63,596 nt of DNA from a virus: positions 1 through 63,596 of the IMG/VR virus record IMGVR_UViG_3300005098_000067, one strand, 5' to 3'. Of this stretch, positions 63,596-63,596 are shown in pieces. Positions within the stretch are counted from its first letter, which is position 1, and each line of letters begins with the position of its first letter. Below the pieces are notes generated by a model. It was given only the letters and a program-made list of their open reading frames with translations, had not been told where the DNA came from and searched no databases. A program made the position numbers and the translations under genes.

Positions 63596-63596
63596 C

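Noticed and set aside
1-63596. Integrase/attachment site or lysogeny genes
   Set aside because: No recombinase, repressor or att-like direct repeat next to a tRNA was seen; the tRNA-Thr has no partial 3' copy that I could find.
1-63596. Ku-type end-joining partner for the ligases
   Set aside because: No protein with a Ku-like pattern was seen in the window.

Overview
The window reads as a continuous stretch of a double-stranded DNA tailed bacteriophage genome of siphovirus type. It has a terminase, a portal fused to a MuF-like domain, a HK97-type head module, tail-tube and tail-chaperone genes, and a 1349-residue tape measure protein. The sequence is GC-rich. Every gene I can support is on the minus strand, so transcription runs from right to left. 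Genes are tightly packed, often with ATGA stop/start overlaps, and most have AGGAGG-type ribosome binding sites. The host cannot be named from the sequence. Both ends are cut: a DnaB-like helicase runs off the left edge, and a small gene may run off the right edge.

Reading with transcription: (1) 63.6-61.3 kb holds small zinc-binding and membrane proteins and an HNH-like protein, closed by an intrinsic terminator at about 61.27 kb. (2) 61.1-59.3 kb holds a holin-like membrane protein and a 7-deazaguanine set: a YhhQ-type precursor transporter, a QueF-like protein and a QueD/PTPS-like protein. (3) 59.1-54.6 kb holds a carbohydrate block: PIG-L deacetylase, radical SAM/SPASM protein and four glycosyltransferases. 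(4) 54.6-51.6 kb holds a DpdA-like transglycosylase with a cysteine-rich tail that I read as terminase-small-subunit-like, followed by the large terminase. (5) 51.1-46.6 kb holds two sulfotransferases, the portal-MuF protein and small head genes, closed by a strong terminator. (6) 46.6-37.2 kb is the head module. Here two small proteins and a giant ligase-kinase protein share a Gly-rich SGNFGHAGRPG-type motif, next to a phosphoesterase-like protein, a protease-scaffold and the major capsid protein. (7) 37.1-33.8 kb is a second glycosyltransferase/methyltransferase block. (8) 33.8-19.1 kb holds connectors, a tail protein fused to an Asp-box propeller, chaperones, tape measure, distal tail, fibre-like proteins and two methyltransferases (one a remnant), ending at a terminator at 18.85 kb. 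(9) 18.8-17.2 kb is a non-coding regulatory region with tandem hairpins, three ~107-bp repeats and AT-rich DNA. (10) 17.2-0 kb is a block of many small genes with one normal tRNA-Thr and five tRNA-like elements, then a DNA ligase, a family X polymerase, a J-domain protein, a RecA/Sak4-like ATPase, a helicase loader and DnaB.

The most interesting features are these. A probable 7-deazaguanine DNA modification pathway has its transglycosylase fused to what looks like a packaging domain, next to the large terminase. A 904-residue head-region protein combines ASCH-like, nucleotidyltransferase, ATP-dependent DNA ligase and PI3K/HipA-like kinase domains. A group of tRNA-like elements keeps the acceptor and T arms but has abnormal interiors. 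Two structured leader elements flank one gene. A 12-bp palindrome CTTTGCGCAAAG occurs five times. Sugar-modifying and sulfating enzymes are spread among the virion genes.
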